From Stutzerimonas stutzeri (GTDB lineage Bacteria > Pseudomonadota > Gammaproteobacteria > Pseudomonadales > Pseudomonadaceae): DNA of 64,000 nt. Under the pieces are notes generated by a model. That model was not told the DNA's origin. It did not search any database and was given only the letters and a program-made list of their open reading frames with translations. This document shows, in pieces, positions 1 through 7,765 of this stretch. The DNA lies in NCBI RefSeq assembly GCF_019090095.1, contig NZ_JAGQFP010000001.1, positions 434,001 through 498,000 of the forward strand. The letters are read 5' to 3'. Position 1 is the stretch's first letter; each line of letters starts with the position of its first letter. Position numbers and translations under genes: made by a program.

Positions 1-2899
1 TCATGCCTTCCTCCTGTTTGTCCTTGGCGAATTCGACGATCAGAATCGCGTTCTTGCACGCCAGGCCGACCAGCACGATCAGGCCGATCTGGGTAAAGAC
101 GTTGTTGTCGCCACCGGACAGGATCACCCCGGTGATCGCCGAGAGCAGCGTCATGGGCACGATCAGGATCACCGCCAACGGCAGGCTCCAGCTCTCGTAC
201 TGCGCAGCCAGCACCAGGAAGGCCAGCAATACGCAGAGCGGGAAGACGAACACAGCCGTGTTACCAGCCAGGATCTGCTGGTAGGTCAGTTCGGTCCATT
301 CGTAGCTCATGCCGTTGGGCAGCTCGGCCTTCAACAGGCGCTCCATCGCCGCTTCCGCCTGACCGGAGCTGTAGCCGGGGGCGGCCGCGCCGTTGATTTC
401 AGCGGTGAGGAAGCCGTTGTAATGCATCACTCGGTCGGGGCCTGCGCTGTCAGTGACTTTGACGAAGGTCGACAGCGGCACCATCTCGCCCCGGTTGTTG
501 CGCACTTTCAGCTGGCCGATCTGCTCCGGCGCCAGACGGAACTTCTGATCGGCCTGGACGTTGACCTGATAGGTACGGCCGAAGCGGTTGAAGTCGTTGG
601 CGTACAGCGAGCCGAGGTAGACCTGCATGGTGTCGAAGATCTCGTCGATCGCCACGCCGTGGGTCTTGGCTTTCTCGCGGTCGATGTCGGCGTCCACCTG
701 CGGCACGTTGACCTGATAGCTGGTGAACAGGCCGGCCAGCTCGGGATAGTCGGCGCTCTTGGCGAGCACGTTCTGCACCTGTTTGTAGAGCTCCTCGTAA
801 CCGAGGTTGCCGCGATCCTGCACCTGCACGCGGAAGCCGCCGATGGTGCCAAGCCCCTGCACGGGAGGCGGTGGGAAGATCGCGAGGTAAGCCTCCTGGA
901 TGCTCGCAAACTGGCCGTTCAGGTCACCGGCGATGGCCCCAGCCGACATGTTCGCGTCTTGGCGCTCGTCGAAGTCCTTCAGCGTAACGAAGACGATGCC
1001 GCTGTTGGGGCTGTTGGTGAAGCCATTGATCGACAAGCCCGGGAAGGCGACGGTATTCGCCACGCCAGGGTGCTTGCCGGCGATTTCCGACATCTGTTTG
1101 ATCACGTCCTCGGTACGATCGAGGGTGGCGGCGTCGGGCAGCTGGGCAAAGGCAACCAGGTACTGCTTGTCCTGCGGTGGCACGAAGCCGGTCGGCGTGT
1201 TGGCAAAGCCCATGTAACCGAGGGCGACCAGTCCGACGTAGACCACCAGCGCAATGCCGCTACCCCGCAGGATGCGGCGGACCGCCCCGACGTAGCCGTG
1301 ACTGGCCCGCTCGAACACGCGGTTGAACGGACCGAACAGCCAGCCGCCGAACAGTTTGTCGAGCAGGCGGGAAAAGCCGTCCTTGGGCGCGTCGTGGGCC
1401 TTGAGCAGGACTGCGGCCAGCGCTGGCGACAGGGTCAGCGAGTTGAACGCCGAGATCACCGTGGAAATGGCGATGGTCAGGGCGAACTGTTGGTAGAACT
1501 GGCCGGTCAGGCCGGAAATGAACGCGGTGGGGACGAACACCGCACAGAGCACCAGCGCCGTGGCGATGATCGGCCCGGTGACTTCCTTCATGGCCTGTTT
1601 GGTCGCTTCGACCGGTGTCTTGCCGAGGCCGATGTTGCGCTCGACGTTCTCCACCACGACGATGGCGTCGTCCACCACGATACCGATCGCCAGCACCAGC
1701 CCGAACAACGACAGCGCATTGAGCGAGAAACCGAGCATGTGCATCACGGCGAAGGTGCCGATCAGCGACACCGGCACGGCCGCCAGCGGGATGATCGAGG
1801 CGCGCCAGGTCTGCAGGAACAGGATCACCACCAGCACCACCAGCACCAGGGCTTCGAGCAAGGTGTGTACCACTGCCTCGATGGAGCCGCGTACGAAGAT
1901 GGTCGGGTCGTAGACGATCTCGTAATCCACGCCTTCGGGGAAATCCTTCTTCAGTTCGGCCATGCGCGCACGCACCGCATCGGAGATCGCGATGGCATTG
2001 GAGCCGGGGCGCTGGAACACCGGGATGGCCACGGCCGGCTGGTTATTCAGCAGCGAACGTAGGGCGTACTGGCTGGACCCCAGCTCGACGCGGGCGATGT
2101 CGCGCAGGCGGGTGATCGAGCCGTCTTCGCCGGCACGGATGATGATGTTTTCGAATTCCTCCTCGCTGACGAGGCGGCCTTGGGTATTGATCGACAGCTG
2201 GAAGTCGGTCGCACCCGGTGCGGGTGGCGCGCCCAGCGAGCCGGCCGCTACCTGGCGGTTCTGTTCGCGAATCGCATTGACCACGTCGCTTGCGGTGAGG
2301 TTGCGCGAAGCGACCTTGTTCGGATCCAGCCAGACGCGCAGGGAGTAGTCGCCCATGCCGAACAGTTGCACATCGCCGATGCCGTCCAGGCGCGCCAGCT
2401 CGTCCTTGACGTTGAGCGCGGCATAGTTGGACAGATAGAGCATGTCGTAACGCTCATCCGGTGAGGTCAGGTGCACCACCATGGTGAGGTCCGGCGAGGC
2501 CTTGTCCACCGTCACGCCGAGCCGCTGCACCTCGGTGGGCAGGGTCGGCATGGTGCGGGTCACGCGGTTCTGCACCTGTACCTGGGCGTTGTCCAGATCG
2601 GTGCCCAGGGCGAAGGTGATGGTCAGGGTCAGTTTGCCGTCAGCGGTCGCCTGGGACGACATGTAGAGCATGCCCTCGACGCCGGTGATGGCCTGTTCGA
2701 GCGGCGAGGCGACGGTTTCACCGATCACCTTGGGGTTGGCTCCGGGGAAGTTGGCCCGCACCACGACGGTGGGCGGAACCACTTCGGGGTATTCGCTGAT
2801 GGGCAGCTGGAACAGCGAGATGGCGCCGCCGATGAGGATGATCATCGACAGTACCGCGGCGAAGATCGGCCGCTGAATGAAGAATTGCGAGAAATTCAT
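1..2899 (-). CDS. mexF: MexF-type RND efflux pump inner-membrane transporter (3' end cut by window edge)
   Basis: Proton-driven inner-membrane component of a tripartite multidrug efflux pump. About 966 codons are visible and the last roughly 90-100 residues lie beyond the window. The protein starts MNFSQFFIQRPIFAAVLSM, the usual RND N-terminus with the first membrane helix, and has the helix-4 motif GIVVDDAIVVVENVER with the paired Asp of the proton relay. The ATG at 2899 follows a CGGAG ribosome site at good spacing. The gene lies 100 bases downstream of mexE on the same strand, with mexT and mexS beyond, which is the mexS-mexT-mexEF order known from P. aeruginosa. An oprN-like outer-membrane gene would be expected to the left, outside this window. 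Assignment to MexF rather than another RND pump rests mainly on that synteny. Confidence 0.93.
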   Translation of the reverse strand, partial: MNFSQFFIQRPIFAAVLSMIILIGGAISLFQLPISEYPEVVPPTVVVRANFPGANPKVIGETVASPLEQAITGVEGMLYMSSQATADGKLTLTITFALGTDLDNAQVQVQNRVTRTMPTLPTEVQRLGVTVDKASPDLTMVVHLTSPDERYDMLYLSNYAALNVKDELARLDGIGDVQLFGMGDYSLRVWLDPNKVASRNLTASDVVNAIREQNRQVAAGSLGAPPAPGATDFQLSINTQGRLVSEEEFENIIIRAGEDGSITRLRDIARVELGSSQYALRSLLNNQPAVAIPVFQRPGSNAIAISDAVRARMAELKKDFPEGVDYEIVYDPTIFVRGSIEAVVHTLLEALVLVVLVVILFLQTWRASIIPLAAVPVSLIGTFAVMHMLGFSLNALSLFGLVLAIGIVVDDAIVVVENVERNIGLGKTPVEATKQAMKEVTGPIIATALVLCAVFVPTAFISGLTGQFYQQFALTIAISTVISAFNSLTLSPALAAVLLKAHDAPKDGFSRLLDKLFGGWLFGPFNRVFERASHGYVGAVRRILRGSGIALVVYVGLVALGYMGFANTPTGFVPPQDKQYLVAFAQLPDAATLDRTEDVIKQMSEIAGKHPGVANTVAFPGLSINGFTNSPNSGIVFVTLKDFDERQDANMSAGAIAGDLNGQFASIQEAYLAIFPPPPVQGLGTIGGFRVQVQDRGNLGYEELYKQVQNVLAKSADYPELAGLFTSYQVNVPQVDADIDREKAKTHGVAIDEIFDTMQVYLGSLYANDFNRFGRTYQVNVQADQKFRLAPEQIGQLKVRNNRGEMVPLSTFVKVTDSAGPDRVMHYNGFLTAEINGAAAPGYSSGQAEAAMERLLKAELPNGMSYEWTELTYQQILAGNTAVFVFPLCVLLAFLVLAAQYESWSLPLAVILIVPMTLLSAITGVILSGGDNNVFTQIGLIVLVGLACKNAILIVEFAKDKQEEGM

Positions 2900-2917
2900 G
2901 ACGCACTCCGGGGGAGA

Positions 2918-2975
2918 GGGTGCGCATCACGCACCCTGACGGAATCGGATTTTTTATGGGAGCGCCGAAGCGCTC
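2918..2975. other. mexE-mexF intergenic hairpins
   Basis: The 100-base gap between mexE and mexF holds two short inverted repeats. One is GGGTGCG/CGCACCC at 2918-2936 with a 5-base loop, and the other is GAGCGC/GCGCTC at about 2960-2975. They could attenuate or stabilise the mexEF message. No T-tract follows, so a strong terminator is not supported. Confidence 0.4.
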
Positions 2976-2999
2976 GGTCGACGCGGGTCAGCGCACGCC

Positions 3000-4229
3000 T
3001 TAGCTGCTCGGGCGGCGCGCCACGTTGTGCTCGACGACTTCGGTCTTGAACGCGGCCGTGATCGCGCGGTTCTGCTCACGCAGTGCGGCGAGGGTGTCGG
3101 CGTCTGCCATCGGCACGTTTTCCGGCTGCACTGTGGCGCCCGGGCGAACACGCTGCAGGCCGTTGACGACGATGGTTTCGCCTTCGTTCAAGCCGTTACG
3201 AACGATGCGCAGGCCTTCCAGCTTCGGACCCAGCTCGACGGAGCGATAGCTGACCTTGCCGTCGTCACCGAGCACCAGCACGAACTTCTTGCCAAGGTCG
3301 GTGCCCACTGCGACGTCCTTGATCAGCACTGCCTCGTAGGTAGCACTGCCGACCAGCTTCAGCCGCGCGTACAGCCCGGGGGTAAAGCGCCCGTCACGGT
3401 TGTCGAACACGGCGCGGCCGCGAATGGTGCCGGTGCGAGGATCGACCTGGTTGTCGATGAAGTCCATATGGCCCAGGTGTGGATAGTCATCCTCGCTGGA
3501 CAGCCCAAGGTAGACGGGTGTCGCTTCGCCGCGCGCGCCTTCGCGTGCCAGCTCCCGGTATTTCAGGTAGGTGCGCTCGTCGGCTTCGAAGTAGGCGTAG
3601 ACCTTATCGGTGGATACCAGCGTGGTGAGCAACGCTTCGCCGGCGTTGACCAGGTTGCCGGCGGTGATCAGCGCGCGCCCGACGCGGCCATCGATCGGTG
3701 CGGTCACACGGGTAAAACTCAAGTCCAGCTTGGCGGCGTCCAGTTGCGCCTGGATCGCAGCAACCGCGGATTTCGCTTCGCTGGCGGCACTGATACGGGC
3801 ATCGGCGAGCTCGGCCGAAATGGCATTCTTGGCCCGCAGCCGCTCACCACGCTCGGCCTCGCGGGCCGTGCGCCGCTCGGTCGCGCGCGCTTGCTGCAGT
3901 TCGGCCTGCAGGCGCTTGACCTGCGCCTCGAAGGGACGGGGATCGATCTGGAACAACAGATCACCTTTCTTCACCAGCGCACCTTCATGGAAGGCGACCT
4001 TGTCGATGTAGCCCGATACCCGCGGGCGTACCTCCACCGATTCCGGTGCTTCCAGCCTTCCGGTGAGCTCATCCCATTCGGTGACTTGCTGCTCGATGAC
4101 TTCGGCGACGCTGACGGCAGGCGCTGGCGCCGACGCTTCGGTGGCTTCTGGCGCTTGTCCGCAGGCACCCACGAGGGCAGCGGCGAGCGCCACCAATGGG
4201 TAACGCAAGGCTTTGAGTGAACGTTCCAT
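3000..4229 (-). CDS. mexE: MexE-type periplasmic adaptor (membrane fusion) lipoprotein
   Basis: Periplasmic adaptor joining the RND transporter to its outer-membrane channel, 409 residues. The chosen ATG at 4229 gives MERSLKALRYPLVALAAALVGAC, a signal peptide ending in a lipobox-like VGAC, so the mature protein should be lipid-anchored. An upstream in-frame Met at 4322 would bury that signal and was rejected. The core shows the family pattern: VRPRVSGYIDKVAFHEGALV (first biotinyl-lipoyl half), a coiled-coil hairpin rich in Ala, Glu and Arg at about residues 100-165, the second half LSFTRVTAPIDGRVGRALI, then beta-barrel domains. It is transcribed into mexF. A candidate MexT site lies 80 bases upstream of the start. 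Confidence 0.93.
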   Translation of the reverse strand: MERSLKALRYPLVALAAALVGACGQAPEATEASAPAPAVSVAEVIEQQVTEWDELTGRLEAPESVEVRPRVSGYIDKVAFHEGALVKKGDLLFQIDPRPFEAQVKRLQAELQQARATERRTAREAERGERLRAKNAISAELADARISAASEAKSAVAAIQAQLDAAKLDLSFTRVTAPIDGRVGRALITAGNLVNAGEALLTTLVSTDKVYAYFEADERTYLKYRELAREGARGEATPVYLGLSSEDDYPHLGHMDFIDNQVDPRTGTIRGRAVFDNRDGRFTPGLYARLKLVGSATYEAVLIKDVAVGTDLGKKFVLVLGDDGKVSYRSVELGPKLEGLRIVRNGLNEGETIVVNGLQRVRPGATVQPENVPMADADTLAALREQNRAITAAFKTEVVEHNVARRPSS

Positions 4230-4308
4230 GCTTGACTCCGCAACTCGGGTTTTTATCGATGGCGGGAGTGTGCCGGCTGGTCCTGCGATGCAGAAATCGA
4301 ACGAGGCG

Positions 4309-4332
4309 AATGTGAATATCATTGCCGGTGAT
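4309..4332 (-). promoter_or_regulatory. Candidate MexT binding site upstream of mexE
   Basis: Read on the minus strand the site is ATCA-N5-AATGAT-N4-ACATT. The MexT consensus as I recall it is ATCA-N5-GTCGAT-N4-ACYAT, so the first block is perfect, the second matches 3 of 6 and the last is partial. It ends about 80 bases before the mexE start. A better match sits at nearly the same distance from mexS, which strengthens the call. Confidence 0.5.
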
Positions 4333-4372
4333 GGGGGCGCATACTCGTGCGAGCTGGCGGTGCAGGATCAGA

Positions 4373-4409
4373 GGCCGCGGCTAACTGTGGGAGCGGTCTC
4401 GACCGCGAA
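4373..4409 (+). repeat. REP element copy 1 (mexE-mexT intergenic)
   Basis: A 37-base unit holding GTGGGAGCGG followed by the small palindrome GCGGTC-TC-GACCGC. It recurs at 4507-4543 with three differences, all C/T, and a shorter inverted relative lies between them. The GTGGGAGCGG head and the palindromic tail are the hallmark of pseudomonad REP sequences. Confidence 0.8.
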
Positions 4410-4454
4410 CGACTTCCCGCACGGCGATCCACCAGCAAGCACCGCGCCGCACGC

Positions 4455-4480
4455 ATTAGCGATCAAGATCGCTCCCACAA
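4455..4480 (-). repeat. REP element copy 2, inverted
   Basis: On the minus strand this reads TTGTGGGAGCGATC-TT-GATCGC, the same GTGGGAGCG head with a diverged palindrome GCGATC-AA-GATCGC. It faces copies 1 and 3, so copies 1 and 2 form the inverted pair arrangement called a REPIN. Confidence 0.75.
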
Positions 4481-4506
4481 ATAAAAGCTGGCCGTGCGGG
4501 ATCACA

Positions 4507-4543
4507 GGCTGCGGCTAACCGTGGGAGCGGTCTTGACCGCGAA
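4507..4543 (+). repeat. REP element copy 3
   Basis: Direct repeat of the unit at 4373-4409 (34 of 37 bases identical) with palindrome GCGGTC-TT-GACCGC. It ends about 40 bases after the mexT stop codon, so it sits in the 3' region of mexT and could act as a message-end hairpin. Confidence 0.8.
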
Positions 4544-4581
4544 GAGAACCCGGCTGATGGCGCGTGACGCGCAGCGACTAT

Positions 4582-5499
4582 TTAGAGACTGTCCGGATCG
4601 CCGACGAACATCTGAATACGCGAGCGCAGCCAGCGCTCGGCGGGATCGTTGTCCTGCGCGCCGCGCCAGGCCATGGACAGTTCGAAGTCCTGGCTGGTCT
4701 CGAACGGCAGCGGTTCGGCGCGCACGCCACCATTGGCGGCCAGGGCAGATGCGGCGTAGTCAGGCAGGGTGGCGACCAGGTCGGTCCCAGCCAGCAGGCT
4801 GGCCAATCCGTTGAACTGCGGGACCGCCAGCACCACCTTGCGCTTGCAGCCGTGTAGCGCCAGCTCCTCGTCGATATAGCCGTTCAGGTCGCCGGCGAAG
4901 GACACCATGGCGTGCGGACGTGAACAGTAGTCTTCCATGGTCATGCGTCCGGGAATGCTGTCGGCACGCAGCAGCATCGGTTTCGGCCGGCGCAATATCT
5001 TGCGCTTGGCGTTGGCCGGCAGCTCCTGGGTATAGCAGACCCCGACCGAGATCTCGCCGGAGGCCAGCAGGCCCGGCATCAGCAGGTAGTTGGCACGCCG
5101 CACCACCAGCACCACGCCCGGCGCTTCGGCGCGGATGCGCCGGAGCAGCTGAGGCAGCAAGGCGAATTCGACCTCGTCGGTCAGACCGATGCGAAACACC
5201 AGCTCGCTGGTGGCCGGATCGAAGCTCGAGGCACGGCTGACCGCGGTCGAGATCGAATCCAGTGCCGGGGAGAGCAGGCTGGCGATTTCCTGAGCGCGCG
5301 CGGTTGGCTCCATGCTGCGGCCAGTGCGCACGAACAGCGGATCGTCGAACAGGGTGCGCAGGCGTGCCAGCGCAGCGCTGATCGCCGGCTGGCCGAGAAA
5401 CAGCTTTTCAGCCGCCCGGGTCACGCTGCGCTCGTGCATCAGCGTTTCGAAGACAATGAGCAGGTTCAGGTCCACACGGCGAAGGTCGTTGCGATTCAT
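4582..5499 (-). CDS. mexT: LysR-type activator MexT
   Basis: Transcriptional activator of mexEF-oprN and of mexS, 305 residues. The N-terminal winged helix (about residues 5-65) reads DLRRVDLNLLIVFETLMHE with helix-turn-helix RAAEKLFLGQPAISAALARL, and an effector domain follows to the end at FVGDPDSL. The sequence matches my memory of P. aeruginosa MexT almost throughout, including the C-terminus. The start at ATG 5499 (MNRNDLRR) matches that protein; a GTG three codons upstream is possible. The 8-base tract CGGCCAGC in the LGQPA region occurs once (5388-5395 on the plus strand), so the frame is intact, unlike PAO1-type alleles that carry it in tandem. It is divergent from mexS, with a MexT-like site between them. 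Confidence 0.95.
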   Translation of the reverse strand: MNRNDLRRVDLNLLIVFETLMHERSVTRAAEKLFLGQPAISAALARLRTLFDDPLFVRTGRSMEPTARAQEIASLLSPALDSISTAVSRASSFDPATSELVFRIGLTDEVEFALLPQLLRRIRAEAPGVVLVVRRANYLLMPGLLASGEISVGVCYTQELPANAKRKILRRPKPMLLRADSIPGRMTMEDYCSRPHAMVSFAGDLNGYIDEELALHGCKRKVVLAVPQFNGLASLLAGTDLVATLPDYAASALAANGGVRAEPLPFETSQDFELSMAWRGAQDNDPAERWLRSRIQMFVGDPDSL

Positions 5500-5653
5500 G
5501 CCTTTCACTTCAAGCGAGGGTCAGACGAAGGGCGCGGCTGACTTCAGGGTGCGACTGCATTCTAGACAGATCGAAGCGACATCGGCATGTCCATTTCCGC
5601 TTTGCAATTACACAAACCTGCAGGTTGTGATGCGGCTTTACATACAAAGCATC

Positions 5654-5677
5654 ATCATTCCTGCGCATGGCGACTAT
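5654..5677 (+). promoter_or_regulatory. Candidate MexT binding site upstream of mexS
   Basis: The site reads ATCA-N5-GCGCAT-N4-ACTAT. Against the recalled MexT consensus ATCA-N5-GTCGAT-N4-ACYAT, the outer blocks match fully and the central block 3 of 6. It ends 86 bases before the mexS start, a usual position for a LysR activator site in a divergent promoter. Confidence 0.6.
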
Positions 5678-5762
5678 CGAGCGGAATGCGGGAATCTCGG
5701 CTGGAGTTGTACCGAAGGTGCAGATAGAGTCACTCACACAGTAGTAATCGAGGGGTCGTTCA

Positions 5763-6779
5763 ATGTCCCGTATCATTCGTTTCCATCAGTTCGGCCCTGC
5801 CGACGTCCTGTGCTATGAGCAGCAGGACGTGCCGCGGCCAGGCCCCGGCGAAGTCCTGATCGGCGTTCGCGCTATCGGCGTGAGCTGGAACGACGTGCTC
5901 TGGCGACAGGATCTTGCACCGCGTCATGCGCAGCTTCCATCCGGGCTCGGCAGCGAGATCGCCGGCGAAGTGCTGGCCGTTGGTGACGATGTGGACGGCT
6001 TCGCCGTGGGCGACCACGTGGCGAGTTTCCCGGGCCATGACCTCAACCAATACCCCGCGTATGGCGAGCATGCCCTGCTGCCGCATACCTCGCTGGTCCA
6101 TTATCCCGACATGCTCGGCCCGATCGAGGCCTCCATTCACTACACTCCCGCGCTGGTGGCCTACTTCGCGCTGGTCGAGCTGGCGCAGTTCGAACCTGGG
6201 CAATATGTGCTGGTGACCCAGGCTCGCCACTGCACCGGGCCGACCGCTGTCCAGGTAGCGAAGGCACTGGGCGCGCGAGTGATCGCCACGTGCGAAACGG
6301 CCGAGGATCGTGACTTCCTGCGCGAGCTGGGTGCCGAAACGGTGATCGTGACCGAAGAAGAGGACCTGGTCGGGCGGCTGCAGAAAATCACCGGCGGTGC
6401 GGGCGTCGAAGTAGTGCTGGACGCTTGTGGCGGCTCGCAGATGAAGCTGCTGGGCGATGTCATCGCGCCGCGCGGCAAGCTGATCCTCTACGGGCTCAAC
6501 GGCGGCAATGAAACGGCGTTTCCGGCGTGTGCGGCCTTCAAGAAGAACTTCAAGTTCTTCATTCACTGCCTGTGCGATTTCACCGGGCAGCCAGAGCTGG
6601 GCATCAAGCAGAATCGCGAGGCCGTCGATCGCGCCTTGCTGCACATCAATCAACTCACCGTCGACCGGTTGATCACCCCTCAGGTGGACAAGGTGTTTGG
6701 CTTCGACCAGGTGGTCGAAGCGCATCGCTACGTCGAGAGCGGAATACCGCGCGGACGGGTCGTCCTTCGCGTCGATTGA
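5763..6779 (+). CDS. mexS: MexS, MDR-family zinc-independent NAD(P)H oxidoreductase
   Basis: Quinone-oxidoreductase-like member of the medium-chain dehydrogenase superfamily, 338 residues. It has a GroES-like N-terminal domain (GPGEVLIGVRAIGVSWNDV) and a nucleotide-binding fold around VLVTQARHCTGPTAVQVAKALGARVIATC at about residues 145-180. The Cys-rich structural zinc loop of alcohol dehydrogenases is absent. In P. aeruginosa the orthologue sits divergent to mexT, its loss switches on MexEF-OprN through MexT, and MexT activates it; the same arrangement is kept here. A likely role is detoxifying an electrophile that would otherwise signal to MexT, but the substrate is unknown. The ATG at 5763 has a GAGGGG ribosome site. 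Confidence 0.9.
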   Translation: MSRIIRFHQFGPADVLCYEQQDVPRPGPGEVLIGVRAIGVSWNDVLWRQDLAPRHAQLPSGLGSEIAGEVLAVGDDVDGFAVGDHVASFPGHDLNQYPAYGEHALLPHTSLVHYPDMLGPIEASIHYTPALVAYFALVELAQFEPGQYVLVTQARHCTGPTAVQVAKALGARVIATCETAEDRDFLRELGAETVIVTEEEDLVGRLQKITGGAGVEVVLDACGGSQMKLLGDVIAPRGKLILYGLNGGNETAFPACAAFKKNFKFFIHCLCDFTGQPELGIKQNREAVDRALLHINQLTVDRLITPQVDKVFGFDQVVEAHRYVESGIPRGRVVLRVD

Positions 6780-6879
6780 GCAGGGCCGCACCCCGGCCCG
6801 ATCATCGCTTCACAGAAACTTTTCCCACGCGGCTCAAGTCCTCCGAAGACAGGTTATTCACCTTGACGGAGGATTCTGC

Positions 6880-7737
6880 ATGGCCGACGACAACCAGACC
6901 CTGCCACCCCAGGAGCAACCCGAGCCAGGCAAAGAGGGCTTGATGAATCCGCGTCCTGAGTTCCGTGGCGAGGACTACAAGGCCGCCGGCAAACTGCAAG
7001 GCAAGGTCGCGATCATTACCGGCGGTGACAGTGGCATTGGCCGTTCGGTCGCCGTGTTGTTCGCACGCGAAGGTGCCGACGTAGCGATTCTCTACCTTGA
7101 CCAGCATCAGGACGCCGAACAGACGCGGAAAGTCGTCGAAGAGCACGGCCGCAAGTGCCTGACCTTTGCCGGCGACGTGGCCGATCGCGAGGTGTGCCGC
7201 AAGGTGGTCGACGAGACGCTGGGCACGCTCGGCCGGCTCGATATCCTGGTCAATAACGCCGCCGAGCAGCATCCGCAGGAAAAGCTCGAGGACATCTCCG
7301 AAGCGCAGTGGGAGAAGACCTTCCGCACCAACATCTTCGGCATGTTCCAGATGACCAAGGCTGCACTGCCGCATCTGCACAAAGGCGCGGCGATCATCAA
7401 CACGACCTCGGTGACCGCCTACAAGGGCAGCCCGCAGCTGCTCGACTACTCGGCAACCAAGGGTGCCATCACGGCATTCACGCGGTCGTTGTCGATGAAC
7501 CTTGCCGAACGCGGTATCCGGGTCAACGCAGTAGCGCCCGGGCCGATCTGGACGCCGCTGATCCCGTCGACCTTCGATGCGGACAAGGTAGAGAAATTCG
7601 GCGCCAACGTGCCGATGGAGCGTCCCGGGCAACCCGACGAGGTGGCACCGGCCTACGTCTACCTGGCCAGCCATGACGCGTCCTATGTCAGCGGCCAGGT
7701 GATTCATGTGAATGGCGGTACCGTGGTCAACGGCTGA
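6880..7737 (+). CDS. SDR family oxidoreductase (YghA/general-stress type)
   Basis: Classical short-chain dehydrogenase with an N-terminal extension, 285 residues. It has the Rossmann motif GGDSGIGRS, the NNAA motif (LVNNAAEQH) and the catalytic YSATK, with Ser in TSVTAYKG. The 45-residue leader, rich in Pro, Gln and Glu, is typical of the YghA/YdaD-like stress subgroup. The ATG at 6880 follows a strong GACGGAGG site; the longer in-frame start at 6697 would overlap mexS. It is followed 28 bases later by ku, so the two are probably cotranscribed. I recall a homologue near ku and the glucan genes in P. aeruginosa. The substrate is not known. Confidence 0.85.
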   Translation: MADDNQTLPPQEQPEPGKEGLMNPRPEFRGEDYKAAGKLQGKVAIITGGDSGIGRSVAVLFAREGADVAILYLDQHQDAEQTRKVVEEHGRKCLTFAGDVADREVCRKVVDETLGTLGRLDILVNNAAEQHPQEKLEDISEAQWEKTFRTNIFGMFQMTKAALPHLHKGAAIINTTSVTAYKGSPQLLDYSATKGAITAFTRSLSMNLAERGIRVNAVAPGPIWTPLIPSTFDADKVEKFGANVPMERPGQPDEVAPAYVYLASHDASYVSGQVIHVNGGTVVNG

Positions 7738-7765
7738 TCGCACCGCGCCGAGAGGAGGGAAGGCT

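Noticed and set aside
422-2062. 546-residue plus-strand frame opposite mexF
   Set aside because: It is antisense to an unmistakable RND transporter, has His/Arg/Asp-rich low-information composition and no family motif; high GC produces such shadows.
6815-6843. ECF-type promoter before the SDR gene (GAAACTT-N17-TCCTC)
   Set aside because: The -35 is off consensus and the -10 lacks the final A; too weak to list beside the two strong sites.
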